From the NCBI GenBank assembly GCA_021464415.1, contig CM038468.1, positions 558,001 to 622,000 on the forward strand: a stretch of 64,000 nucleotides of DNA. The letters are read 5' to 3'. Shown in pieces: positions 13,101 to 23,740 of this stretch (position 1 is the first letter of the stretch; every line of letters starts with the position of its first letter). Source of the DNA: Lonicera japonica. Lineage: Eukaryota; Streptophyta; Magnoliopsida; Dipsacales; Caprifoliaceae. The translations under genes were made by a program, and so were the position numbers. Below the pieces are notes generated by a model. That model saw only the letters and a list, made by a program, of their open reading frames with translations. It made no database searches and was not told the origin of the DNA.

Positions 13101-16100
13101 TCAACGACACAGAGAAGAGGTACTCTGCCCACGAGAAAGAGTTGCTCGCTGTGGTCCATTGTCTAAGGTTATGGAGGCATTACCTTCTTGGTTCTCGATT
13201 TCTAGTGAAAACGGATAACACCGCGGTTAGTCACTTCCTTAGTCAAACCGAAATTGAGTTCCAAACAAGCGAGGTGGCAGGAGTTACTAGCTGAATTCAA
13301 CTTCTGGATGGAGTATAAAGCAGGCTCGACCAATCAAGTGGCGGATGCGTTGAGCCGTATAGTTGAGTTCAACCAACAGGCGAATGCGTTCCTTAATGCC
13401 ATTCTTCGAATCGATAGTCAAGTATCAATTGAAATTCGAGGAAAAATAAAAAAATGCGCTACCGCAAGATCCAGTTTCCGCTCAACTATTGAAGATGATC
13501 GAGAAGGGGAAGACGAGACAGTTTTGGTTGGACGACGGGTTCGTGTTGACAAAGGAAAATCGAGTCTTTGTTCCTCGAGTAGGGGAATTGAGGCGTACTC
13601 TAATCCGAGAATGTCATGATACTTTGTGGGCGGGACATCCTGGTCAAGAAAGAACGCTGGCCCTCCTCAAGCAAGGTTACTACTGGCCCCAAATGGATGA
13701 TGATGTTGAAAGCTATGTTAGAACTTGCCTTATCTGTCAACAGGACAAGATCGAAAGAAGACAACCAGCAGGGTTATTGGAACCTCTACCCATCCCGGAA
13801 CGACCGTGGGAGAGCATTTCTCTTGATTTTATATCAGGCCTACCCAAAGTGGGGGACTTGACAACCATCCTTGTGGTCATTGATCGGTTCTCGAAATATG
13901 CCACTTTTATTGCGGTTCTGAAGAACACATCTGGTGAGGAGACTGCACAATTATTCTTCAAGCATGTGGTTAAATATTGGGGGATCCCTCGAAGCATTGT
14001 CAGCGATAGGGACTCACGATTCACGGGAAATTTTTGGAAGGAACTCTTCAAGGTTCTCGGCTCCAAGTTGTGTATGAGTTCCAGCTACCACCCTCAATCC
14101 GATGGACAAACTGAAAGATACAATGCAATGCTCGAGGAATATCTACGCCACTTTGCTAGTGCAACTCAGCGAAATTGGGTCAAATTATTGGATGTGGCTC
14201 AATTGTGCTTCAATGCTCAGAAGAACTCCGGGACAGGCAAGAGTGCTTTCGAAATAGTGACGGGACAGCAGCCAATCCTCCTCACACCGCCAACTTGATG
14301 CCAGTTTTCAAATCTCCTCGACCCGTAATTTCTCAGAAGAGTAAGCAGAAGATTGAGTTGGCTCGTTCGCACCTAGAGAAGCCCCCATCGAATGAAGAAG
14401 TATGCAGATCAGAAAAGGCGACCGTTAGAGTTCCAAGTAGGAGATCTCGTAATGGTAAAGTTCCTTCCACAAGATAGGAAGTTCTTAAGGGGTCGAGACC
14501 CACGCCGCCTTCTGCAAAAATATGAGGGGCCGCTTAGGATTGTGAAGAAAATCGGGAAAGTGGCTTATCGGATTGAACCCCCTAGTTGGCTGAAGGTTCA
14601 CCCAGTATTTCATGTCAGCATGCTGAAACCGTACTTTGCTGATATTTTCGATCCAACCAGGGGAGAGTCTAGTCGTCCAGGGCTAAAGCAGAGAGCAGAA
14701 AAGAAGAAGTCAGTCGAAGCCATCCTGGCCGATCGAGTTGTGACAGCTTCTCGTAAACAACACCAAGAGTTTCTCGTCAAATGGGTAGGACGGGACCCCG
14801 AAGAGAACACTTGGGAAAGGGCATCAGACCTATCGGCCTTCCAGGACTAGATCACAGCATACCTCAATCAGATGCCGAGGGCGTCAACAGCTCTAGTGGG
14901 GGAGGATGTCACGGGGTGCCTTCCAACAGCCTTCCAACAACACTCGTGACCGACACCGACTACACTTCATCAGCACCGTGCATGCACCCGAGTGCAGCAC
15001 GGCCCATCAGGCGATCCAGCGTCATCTAGTTTTATTATTGTGTTTAGGTTTCTCATATGTAAATATTGTTTCCATATAATTAGATCTAGGAATTTCCTTT
15101 GTAGTTGTATTGCATTTCCTTTGTAAAAGTTTTCTTGTAACTTGTAAGACCCAACGTGCACTGCTACAACTTTGGTATTTTCATTAAGTGGTTATATGTG
15201 GGGATAAGACTATCTGCCTCACACCCGAGTTGCCTACCAGTGCACGTTGTTTAGCACTTTGTTTTCAAGCTCTTACTTTCTTTCCATGTAATCTCATTTC
15301 TTGCAATGAAGTAATCTCAATTTGTGCTCACGCTCTCTTTAAAATTACTGTTGTTGCATGTTGTTCGTTGATTGTAAATAAAATTCGATCACACTCGACC
15401 GGGCTATCAGTTAGCACGGTCACTCACGCGACCTCCTTTGTGCCATCAAAGGACGCCCCGTGACACTTACCCCTGAAATCAATTGTGTTGAAGAGCAAGA
15501 TATACATTATTGGCCAATTACCTAACAACTTAAGCTTTTGGGAAAGATGACTCCTAACATAGTGTTAGAGGTCAGGTTAGATTCTGCAAGGTTTTGGGTT
15601 TGAATCCTCCTATTTGCATTTGTTTTCCCCTTCTTTGTTTGTGCAGTATGCACGTTGTTGCTTATACACCTTTGGTTTTGTTTGTGTCTCCACGTGCGGG
15701 GGGGGGATTGAAGAGCATGATATACATTATTGGCCCACTATCTAACAGCATAAGCTTTTTGGGAGAGATGGTTCCTAACAAATTGTTCCCCGCATAAACC
15801 TTCAAATTCATAAGATCAAATAATTTAAGTAGTCCCTCCATCCCAAATTAAGAGTCACGTAATCCTATTTGGGATGTCCCAAATTAAGATTCACGTTTCC
15901 TTATGAGACATAATCAATGGACAAAATCTCAAGAGGAGTTTTATTCTTAACCATTGATTATGTTGCAATCAATATGTTTCTTAAAGTTTGTCAAAGTCAA
16001 ACATGATCTTTAATTTGGGACAAAGGGATTACTATAGAAACTTCAGAGGAAAAGTAATAAAGATATGAGATATCTTTCAAAAGCAAATATCATATTTATT

Positions 16101-19100
16101 GTGGAAGCCATACCTTTAGCAAGATGGGCACACCTGAATAGAACAGAAACATTGCAACTGCAAATCCACTAAATGGAAGTACCTATAAAAAATCAAAGGC
16201 ACGTTATATAAACTCTACCCAGGAAAATGATCAGAAATCTATATATACATGGGTTAATGATATTAGCACTCCACAAAAAGTACTCTAGCACTCCAAAATC
16301 GTCATTAGTGACAAAAAAGTGTCCCAAAAGATCTATATAAAGTGTCACTAAAGATGATTTTGGAGTGCTAGAGTACTTTTGTGGAGTGCTAATATCTACA
16401 TAAAGCACAGGTTATCTGGTACGTAATACTGCAAATGAATTGTAGATCTCTCTGTCCTGTTACTGTTTAACTTTTTTTCCTCTTCAGTGCTTTTCAAATT
16501 TAAAGTTGCCAAGTATTAGCTTTTTTTATTCCATCAAATTTCAATTACAGAAAAACCAATTTTTTAATCTCAAAAGTTCATTTACCCAAGTATATAGACC
16601 AATAGGATATGGATCAAATTGCTTGTATACTCACACCTATATATATATGCATACATATTCACAGACAGGCAAAACAAACCGAGAATACCATACTGGTCAG
16701 AGACCAAGAAAAACGAACTATTACCTAAAAAAGAGAAAGACAACAACAATAATAATGATAAGGTTCTAAAGTTCAAGTGAATTAAACATGGTTCGCTCAA
16801 TAAAGTTAGCTAATGGACATTCTCTTTAGATGAATCTAGGGAGAAAGTCATGAGAATAAAAGCGTTGGTGAATTGTCTTGTATAATTACAAGGTTACCAT
16901 CCCACGTGTAGAAAGTGCCCATCGTGCCAATGATATCAGTTCTTTCCTTTCCAATGTAGACATCACATCACTTTCAATATTATATTTACTGTGCACATAT
17001 ATGCCTCATGGATTATTTAAAGTTCAAAAAGTTCAACACAGGAACTAAAAGAAAGGGCAATTATGATTCTAATGTGGAAAACTCAAACTTAATTCATCCA
17101 GTAATTTTAACTTAAGGTATCGAAAGTTATTTAAACCTAATATAGCAAAGGGAAATGCCATTGGGATTAAGTTTTCCCAAACATCAACAGATAATATGTA
17201 TTTATGGCCCCCGTCTTCTACATCTAGTTCATAAAACATGACTGAAATCTTTATTGAACGGCTAACAAATTGATGACTAAAAATGGTAAGATTATATATA
17301 TATAGAGAGAGGGAGGGGATTGGTGAGGATGACAAGAAACTTACTGCCCCGGCTGACCATTGGATAGATTTGAGCTCACTCTGCTCAAGTATGCTTCTAT
17401 AGATATTGTTAAAGAACAAAATTTGATGACAGATCTGGGTTTTATATATTACATAAAAGATGCAATTTTACCAATAACATGTTGCCACGTAAATTGCAGA
17501 TGCATTCCAGATTAAAATTCGGCATTTGACTTTCACATATTTTAAGAAACTATAATTTCAAACATAATCAATGATCAAGATCTGTGAGATTTGGTAAATT
17601 TGGGACATCCCAGAAAGGAAAATCTGACTCCTAAATTGGGTCGAAGGGAGGGAGTGAAAAATTAAACAATGTTCACATTATCATTACAATAGGCACGGAA
17701 GCCTAAACACCTTTGTTCAATACATTATGAATATATCAGAAAATCTCATCGCACTGCAAGGATACATTTGACAAGCACTAACAATAGCACCAAAAAGCCC
17801 CAACATGGCCATGAGTTCAACCCTATCTGCACTTTTCACAAAAAATTCCTGCATAAGATAAGAAACAGGGATTAACAACTGTATTTTTCTTTACCTCTCC
17901 ATTTTTTTTTCTCTTAGTTAGGCAGATTTGTTATAGTGTTGGGGGGTAAAAGTAAAAATGTTTACACTTTGATGTGCACGTGAGGACACTTTTCTGCTAT
18001 ATTTGAACCCTCAACTTAAATATTCCAAAGGTTTTCTGTTGCTCATCAATATTGTTAACTCCATGCTCACTGCAACTATATATTCTCTTATCCATTCCAA
18101 ATTATGAACCCGCATTTACTGAACAATAAACATATATTGTTGCTCACTTGAATGTGTTATAATTATTGTTTTATAGGGTTTGAAATGTGGCAGTGTTTAT
18201 TATTGATAATATGGTCTAGGAATATGTTTTAGAATATATACAACCTATTTTAGATATTACTCTCTTCCTCTTCTTGTTTATTTAGAACCCTAATCAATCA
18301 TTTAATGTGACAGTATTTATTATTAATATAGATAGTCTACATATGTGGGGATAGTGTAGACACAGCCTATTCTCAATATTACTCTCTTCCTCTTCTCCTT
18401 TCTTTAGAACCCTAGTCTTTTTTCAATTTGAGAGTGTTAATGCTTCCTATCTTCCCTCTAATGTGTCCGGGCTTTTGTTTGGATTTGTGGGTTACCCATG
18501 AAATTTTGAGTGGATTTTTGAGTACCACAGCCGTGAGGCTTCCTGTAGCCACTGTTCCTTGTTTATTTGCTTTGTGTTTGAGGTTAGTTTCTTGGTGTGA
18601 ATGCTAGGTTAAGGATTTTGGCATATTCCAGTCAGAGTTTTCCTTTTTTGGTGTGTAGTAAGTTTTGAAGGGTTGCTCTACTGCTGTTTCTTTTTTTAAG
18701 TAATTTGGTTTCTCACAATCGCATGTTTTCCTCGGGGGAAAGCTCTGCCCACCCAAGAGACCTCTACTTCTGTCGCTAGAGATAGTGGTAGGGGTCAATT
18801 TCATGGTAATCTTACTAGCAGTTTGTGGTGGTACCCAATGTACTGGCTGTGGAGGCCAATCTTACACTCGTGGTGGTCCTTTCAGATTAATTGGTAATGG
18901 CCTTTCCTATTTGGAGCCTGAAGGAGATATTGTCCCAGACCCTCCATGTTAAAAGACTGGGGAGGGTGTGAAGAGAGATCCCGCACCCATTTTGGTCCAG
19001 AAATGCATAACTAATGCAAACTATTTTCCTTTAATTGCTTAAAGTTCAATAAAATGCCTGAACCAGATATTTATGTGTGACTTAACGTATTATAATGCGA

Positions 19101-22100
19101 AAAGTACTCACTTACCTCACTGACATTACTGATAGCATAAAGCATAGACCCAGCAATAACTAGCAGATCCCCTTTAATAGGGTTGCTCCCACCTACAAGC
19201 ATGATTGACCAAACTTAAAGCATCAGGAAAGCTAATTTCATTACATGAATGGACATCTGGTGACAAACTAAGAGAGATCATAAGGCTTATAAACCAAATT
19301 ACAAGAAAAAAAAAGGTAAATTAAAAATCAACAACAATATATTAAAGGATACTCTAGAATTAAAATTATAGGTGCAACTTTTAACACTCAGGATGTAGCG
19401 TGTGTGCAAACCATTCACAATACTGCTACTCATTAAAGTGGAAGAATGCAGGACATTTTCAAGCAAATATTACCTCTGTATTAGAGGATTTTTATCAAAC
19501 AAAAGCATTGCAGAAATAGGAGTCAGAACTGATGGGCTTCTCGAATTGCTTTAATAAAAAGGAAACTAATGCATCTGAAATACCTCCTCTAAAATGATAG
19601 GGAAAAAAAGAAGCCAAGTTTAGCCACCAGACCCTAAGCAGTGCCTTTGGAGGTTAAGGCACAATATACACCCTTAGTTTTTGTTGATTTAAATTCATCA
19701 TAACATATACCTACCTCATCATTCTTGACATGAAGGGATCTTAGAATTTCCTAACTTTAGCAATCTATCTTCTAAGTCAATTATCAATTCCATAGACTCT
19801 ACTAGCTGGAGAACAAGATTTAGAAACTTTGCCTAACACTACTTTTCTCAACAAATAAGATTCTTACCAGAGTAACTATCCCCCCCCCCCCCCCCCCCCC
19901 AACACACACACAAAAATAATCATAGAAGAGCTAAATAAGAAACAAGAAAAACATTTTTGAAAAAACAAAAGAATAGAAGGAAAGTAAAGGAAAAGAATAG
20001 CACATCTAACAACATTTACTTACTTGATCGGTCTGCTGCATGTACATCTGAAAAAACTACAACCACGAGACCAGCAACACAAACAGCAACACCAACATAT
20101 TTTCTGAATCTATATTTTGTCTTCAAGAAAAGCCAAGTAAGAAGTATGACACACGGGATTGACCAACAATCAAGCAGCATTACACTTGTTAGGGAAGTGT
20201 ATTGATATGCCTTCACCACTGCAGCACATCAAAATAGGCATGAATTCAACTTCTTTTAAAGTAACCCAAGCAATTTGCAAAAGGATTGAGGCTTGCTCAA
20301 AATAAGTTGACATGACAATATTGACAATATTGACATGAAGTTTCTTCATTAATAATCATATCCAATCAAAAGGGAAGTAGCATCAAGTTCTCAACCATAT
20401 AGTCAATAGTCATACTAGCAATCAAAAGGTCCTATCAACAATGCCTTCAGTGGTTTGGGGGTCTGCTGAAGCCCGAAGTGGACCCTAAGTCCACTAAGGA
20501 AACATTCACTCCCAGGACCAAACGATGCAAAAAGATGCTCCCATATAACAGTTTCTCTTTCATCATCAAAATCATAGCAATGAGGAATACTATTATATCA
20601 TTTGTGGAAAAAATGAAGTACTTTTAAAAAATAGATTTGATCGAATGAGAGTATGAACGGAAAACTACCACAGAAAGTGAAAAAAAATTATACAAACAGA
20701 AAAGTCTAAATCGATCCCTTGTTACAACAAGTCAAAGAGGGGGGAGGGGAAGATGAGGAGCAATGCGACTTGAGCTAGAGCTCTTAGGCTCAAAGAGGGC
20801 AAAACTTCCACAAATGCTATTGAAAAGTATTGAATGTAAATGACTTCTGTATCCACATATCTGATTTTATTCAGTTGGTAATTGCTAGAGACTCAACAGA
20901 AATGTATTTCCAGAGATCTGGTAAAGCATAAACCAGAAAATTATAACTGACGCAGTCCATAGAAAGGTCGAGAAAGGAAATCTTAAAAGTTCGTTCAATT
21001 GTCTTTAAAATATATAGGAGAAATCTTTTTATCGATAAGGAGTAGAAAAATATAGAGGATAACGTGTCGTAAAGCAGTTCGTTAACTGACAAATAAAGAG
21101 AACAAAGCAGCCTTCCAAACCAGAAGCATTCTTCATGTGATGATATGAGTCAAAGCACTTAAGTAACAATATCATATTCACAAATGCAGGTTAGCACCAC
21201 GCTTAGCAGAGTAGACTTACCAAGAAAATTAGCCTCTACATCCACGAGTCCAAGGAGAACATAATAATACCACTTTGCCTGCATAAATTTCCAAATATTA
21301 AACAAGCATTTAATTATAAAACCAGGTAGCAACAGAGCATCATCTAGATAATTCAAAAGCTACCAATTGTGTATCAAAAATAAATATGAAAAATAGACAA
21401 GCTTTGCAGATACTTGTACGAATGGCCATTGCAATATTATGGAATTGATTATTAATATAACCATAGAGCCTTCCCCCACATAAAGAAACTGGATCCTGTC
21501 TTAGATGATCATCATTAAAAAATGATGTCTAAATTGGTATACACTTGAAAAACTCCTTCAATTTTACGTTCTGAAATCATTGTTAATTCCACATACCAAA
21601 GTTCAGATTAAGATGATTTTTGGTGACTAGCATTCAGCACCGTTGTACACACCTCAGCTCATTTAGCTGTAAATTTTAGGACAGGGCAAAGCTAGAGTGA
21701 AGATAACCAACCTTGAGTGCTTCCTTCCGGTATATCATAATGCTTCCATAGACTAACGCCAAGAGCACATAATTCATAAAAGATTGTGAAGTTGGTGCAT
21801 TGATTCCTAAGATAAGAAGACGACATAGTATAAATGAAATTGCAATGAGGAACAAAAATACAATATATGTATTATATCATATGCACATCTATATATTATG
21901 ATAAAAGGGAACCACAAAAATAATAAACATCATGAAAAGCTGAGCTAAGTTACACTTGCTCCTCCTCTGTAAAAATCTACTACATAATAATAATGTGGCA
22001 CCACTTAGAAGACAAATAAAAATACAAAGCATTAAATTGTGGCCCACATTCTTATTTGCCCAAGAGCCGTAGCTCAAGTGGCATGGGCATTCACCTCCCA

Positions 22101-22595
22101 CTTGGGAGGTTGTGGGTTTCGTTCCCCTACTGTCAGATTATTATTTGTAGTATCCCCACAAGTACAGTAATCTTTAGACTTTCTTTTCAAAACAATATTT
22201 CTTTTATAGTGTGGCCCACAAGTTCATTTGATTGATGTCACGTGACTTCGTATTTGTATCAGATATTAGTAAAGAGTAGCAGTTGCCTAAAGAATTAACC
22301 AGATTCACAAGTTTGGAAATAATGGAAGAAAATGAAATAATATACAGATGAAATAATACAATGTAAACATAATAACAAGATTGATTATTCACATTCACAT
22401 ACGAAATATTGGTAAAGAGTATAAAATGAGAGAATATAAATTTTAATTTAGAGGAACAAATATACATATACATATACCTTTTCGGGCAAGTTCAGAGGAA
22501 GTAAAGCCAGTTGAAGTTATAAGAAGAGAAAGAAACTGTCCCAGCCCAAGACCTACCAATGTCTTCTTCGTCCAGAATTCCTTAAAGCTCCTCAT
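7145..22595 (-). CDS. SLC35F / DUF914-type solute transporter, 11 exons, intact
   Basis: Multi-pass membrane protein of the drug/metabolite transporter superfamily; plant substrates of this subfamily are not established. Exons (minus order): 22595-22478, 21806-21712, 21278-21221, 20218-20024, 19192-19116, 17848-17766, 17396-17345, 16182-16114, 9103-9017, 8932-8871 and 7361-7145. All have GT-AG borders and compatible phases, giving 370 residues with no stop. Motifs: LVGLGLGQFLSLLITSTGF, KWYYYVLLGLVDVEANFLG, SVMLLDCWSIPCVILLTW, GDLLVIAGSMLYAISNVSE, MAMLGLFGAIVSACQ, GSTMLNLSLLTSDMW and a last helix FIAFAAVVVGLVVYS, then a hydrophilic acidic C-tail of about 72 residues. The start ATG at 22595 opens MRSFKEFW, right for the family. 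Intron 8 (9104-16113) contains a complete gypsy element, a TRIM, a Stowaway and a SINE; intron 10 a hAT element; intron 1 a SINE. Exon 1 and its 5' flank are repeated at 34.1-34.9 kb. The gene may still be functional if the long introns splice. Confidence 0.88.
8001..8683 (+). mobile_element. Non-autonomous hAT-type element, copy 1 (683 bp)
   Basis: The left end CTATGATGCACGGAC and the reverse complement of the right end, CTATGAAGCACGGAC, form 15-bp terminal inverted repeats with one mismatch. Flanks cttttgcc at 7993-8000 and 8684-8691 are an 8-bp TSD, the hAT hallmark. The ends are GC-rich and built of cggacacg-type subrepeats; the middle is AT-rich. Compared with the copy at 62331-63156, the transposase-derived interior is deleted here. 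Located in intron 10 of the transporter gene. Confidence 0.88.
8040..8208. repeat. GC-rich 9-14 bp subterminal subrepeats of the hAT element
   Basis: Irregular tandem units of the type ggacacgctnggg and cgacacgtgtc, separated by a T-run near 8130-8142. Similar gtgtcgcgtgtcg units occur at the right end (8590-8672). Subterminal repeats of this kind are known transposase-binding sites in hAT elements; that role here is inferred. Confidence 0.75.
9380..9520 (+). mobile_element. tRNA-derived SINE
   Basis: Begins gagccccaggtgctagctta. TAGCTTAATGGTTA resembles a pol III A box and GGTTTGACCC a B box about 35 bases further on. The rest does not fold as a tRNA. Imperfect flanking repeats (ttcttataaag before, tttctataaagg after) look like TSDs. 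In intron 8 of the transporter gene, just downstream (in transcript order) of the gypsy insertion. Confidence 0.6.
9593..10151 (+). repeat. 5' LTR of the gypsy element
   Basis: 559 bp, TGTCACGGGG to CCCCGTGACA, with 10-bp perfect inverted ends. The same length and over 98% identical to 14907-15465. A promoter must lie inside, but I do not assign a TATA box. Confidence 0.95.
10154..10164 (+). other. Primer-binding site, initiator Met tRNA
   Basis: TGGTATCAGAG, two bases after the 5' LTR, matches the complement of the initiator-Met tRNA 3' end used by most plant gypsy elements. Confidence 0.85.
10222..11560 (+). pseudogene. gag polyprotein of the gypsy element, frameshifted
   Basis: The first frame (10222-10812) encodes the matrix/capsid-like part (VPKPKAFTGVRDARELENFV, KLWWRNKY) and runs into a stop after DRFLPENN. 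Homology continues from about 10803 in another frame (LGSIKEYVNAFTTIMLDI, LQPWAKTELNRR), so an indel lies just before 10803. A nucleocapsid-type zinc knuckle CYLCHGAHFMANC sits at about 11206-11244; its C-H spacing is one residue shorter than the usual CX2CX4HX4C. Structural protein that packages element RNA; this copy cannot make it in one piece. Confidence 0.85.
11560..13350 (+). pseudogene. gypsy pol, part 1: protease, reverse transcriptase, RNase H
   Basis: Protease: MVDTGATHNYLA, active-site DTG at about 11577-11585. The frame is lost near 11815-11825. Reverse transcriptase: upstream motif at 12230-12296, then a TGA (12296-12298) in place of an Arg codon, consistent with a C-to-T change at a CpG. 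It continues KLDLRSGYWQVR, MPFGLTNAPATF and the catalytic YLDD at about 12581-12592. RNase H: EVHTDASDAALGGVL near 13017, ending SHFLS. Another frameshift lies near 13250, after which the RNase H tail (WMEYKAGSTNQVADALSR) is read in a new frame. Confidence 0.9.
13480..14850 (+). pseudogene. gypsy pol, part 2: integrase and chromodomain
   Basis: A frameshift near 13480 leads into the integrase frame 13489-14298. H2C2 zinc finger: HDTLWAGHPGQER ... CLICQ. DDE core: SLDFISGLPK, VSDRDSRFTG and TERYNAMLEEYLRHF. The frame breaks again at about 14285-14390. The last frame, 14392-14850, has the linker GPLRIVKKIGKVAYRI, HPVFHVSMLKPY and a chromodomain (VEAILADRVV ... FLVKWVGRDPEENTWE). Chromodomains target integration to particular chromatin; known for the family, not shown here. 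Confidence 0.9.
14896..14906 (+). other. Polypurine tract of the gypsy element
   Basis: GTGGGGGAGGA directly abuts the 3' LTR and would prime plus-strand DNA synthesis. Confidence 0.8.
14907..15465 (+). repeat. 3' LTR of the gypsy element
   Basis: 559 bp with the same ends as the 5' LTR. By-eye differences are about eight, mostly transitions (for example caggtgatcc/caggcgatcc and cgaccgagct/cgaccgggct). No indel seen. Confidence 0.95.
15486..15780 (+). mobile_element. TRIM retrotransposon 3, complete
   Basis: LTRs 15486-15559 (TGTTGAAGAGCA ... CCTAACA) and 15706-15780. A mutated primer site (tagtgttagag) follows the 5' LTR and a G-rich purine tract (gtgcgggggggg) precedes the 3' LTR. TSD aattg at 15481-15485 and 15781-15785. 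The LTR 3' halves share GCTTAAGCTTTTGGGA and TAACA with TRIM 1, so the two are related subfamilies. It lies 20 bp from the gypsy 3' LTR in the transporter intron. Confidence 0.88.
15832..16032. mobile_element. Stowaway-like MITE
   Basis: 201 bp, starting gtccctccatcccaaatt and ending aatttgggacaaagggattac, flanked by TA on both sides (15830-15831, 16033-16034). The imperfect inverted ends match the ctccctccgtccc signature of Stowaway (Tc1/mariner) MITEs. Confidence 0.75.
16259..16396. mobile_element. Foldback MITE, about 138 bp
   Basis: Left arm gatattagcactccacaaaa and the inverted right arm ttttgtggagtgctaatatc pair over about 55 bases each with few mismatches (also agtactctagcactccaaaatc). 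A short loop contains aagatctatataaag. Intron 7 of the transporter gene. Superfamily not assigned. Confidence 0.75.
16397..22036. other. Introns 2-7 of the transporter gene, otherwise featureless
   Basis: Apart from exons 2-7, I see AT-rich intron DNA, a partial Stowaway-like end near 17560-17655 (gtcgaagggagggagt), a C20 run at 19881-19900 and an 8-bp ACTCTCTT-type duplicated stretch near 18250-18400. No independent gene is supported. Confidence 0.4.
22058..22208 (+). mobile_element. tRNA-derived SINE in intron 1
   Basis: gccgtagctcaagtggca (A-box-like) and ggtttcgttccc (B-box-like) about 45 bases apart, followed by a non-tRNA body ending in cttttata. The flanks tgtggcccacattcttattt (from 22037) and tgtggcccacaagttcattt (from 22210) are a long, partly diverged TSD, as expected for LINE-driven insertion. 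Confidence 0.7.
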
Positions 22596-23071
22596 TTACT
22601 CTTCCTCTCTCTATATATATAGATATATGTCTATAATAATAATTTGGGAAATCTAATAATGCCCAAAATTTGACACTCCAAACAACAAAAGAAGGCCCCA
22701 CAATTCAGAGGAAGAGCAAAAATAAATAAATACCCAAAATCTTAAATGGGTTCAGATATATATACCAATATTTACCCCAGAGATCAAGACTTATATATAA
22801 GAATGGTGTGTGGGGGGTGTGTCTATGAGTACGAGTATCAGTGTGAAGGAAACACAACAACCACCCACTTTCGACTTAAAGATAAAGTAAGAATAAATTA
22901 AAGAAAAGTGAAAAAACTCAACTCAGCTCAACTGGAGTCAATTATTTATATATATATATATGAGATTTGATTGATTGATTGATTGAGAATGAAGAAGAAT
23001 TGAAGAATGAGGAGGAGACTAATACAGATTAATTAAAACAAATAAGAATAATAATAAATGTTTTCAATAAT
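22341..23071. repeat. Segmental duplication copy A: transporter exon 1 with 5' flank
   Basis: From tatacag to ttttcaataat, about 731 bp matches 34103-34867 in the same orientation with scattered substitutions and small microsatellite indels. It contains the functional exon 1 and roughly 475 bp of presumed promoter/5' UTR. Immediately after it starts the inverted-repeat-bounded segment. Confidence 0.9.
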
Positions 23072-23740
23072 CTATAATAACAAAAGACAGTGGTTTTTGA
23101 ACCCACAAAATAATCCCGCCCAAAGCTAGACGCGATTTGGACCGTCCGAAATTTTAGATAACCCTGACTGTTGGTTTCTCTTTACAGTACAATAGTCCTC
23201 AAATTCTCCCTTCTTCACTCCACACAAGAAAAATCGTTAATTGCTCCCTCATCTCTTTCCCTCAAGTATCATTCTCTCTTCTTCCCTCACGCCTCTCTCG
23301 CTCTCATCGACGGCGACCACAGTACAACGATCTTCTCCAGGCTACGTAGTCATCTCCCTCTCTCTGCATTCTCTCCATCTACTCCCCCTGTTTCTTCATT
23401 CTCCCCCATCTCCTCTTCTAATATTCATCTATCTGATTTAGGGCTTTTTAATCTTGAGGTGTTTGGATCTTAGGCTTAGGTTTTATGTCTCCCTCCATTC
23501 TCTATGTTTGGCACCTCTTAACTCGGTATGTATTCTCTATTCTTACTGCGCATTAAGCCACCATCCAACAGATTTTCTAAACAAGACGGCTCCAAAATAG
23601 GGTTTTTAGTTCTGAACTTTGGGTTTTCAGAATTTAAGCCTTTACAATTAGGGAGTTCAAACTTGGTTTTTGGTTCTAATTATTACTTCTTATTGAATAC
23701 TTGCCCCTGCCTAATTTCTTCGTTGTAATTTAATTCCTTC

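Larger units (their letters stand above)
9588..15470 (+). mobile_element. Ty3/gypsy chromovirus, complete with TSDs, frameshifted ORFs
   Basis: Element 9593-15465 (5873 bp) flanked by the 5-bp TSD cttac (9588-9592 and 15466-15470). Order: LTR, Met-tRNA primer site, gag with zinc knuckle, protease, reverse transcriptase, RNase H, integrase, chromodomain, polypurine tract, LTR. The Pol order and C-terminal chromodomain define a chromovirus; the clade is not assigned. The LTRs differ at about 8 of 559 positions by my count, so insertion is recent, yet the coding region has about four frameshifts and one nonsense codon. It lies in intron 8 of the transporter gene, antisense to it. Confidence 0.95.

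Noticed and set aside
19881..19900. C20 homopolymer (also near 59848-59865)
   Set aside because: Simple-sequence run and likely sequencing-sensitive; no functional claim can be supported.
22058..22130. tRNA-like sequence with A and B boxes
   Set aside because: It does not form an acceptor stem or anticodon arm and has a SINE body with TSDs; not a tRNA gene.
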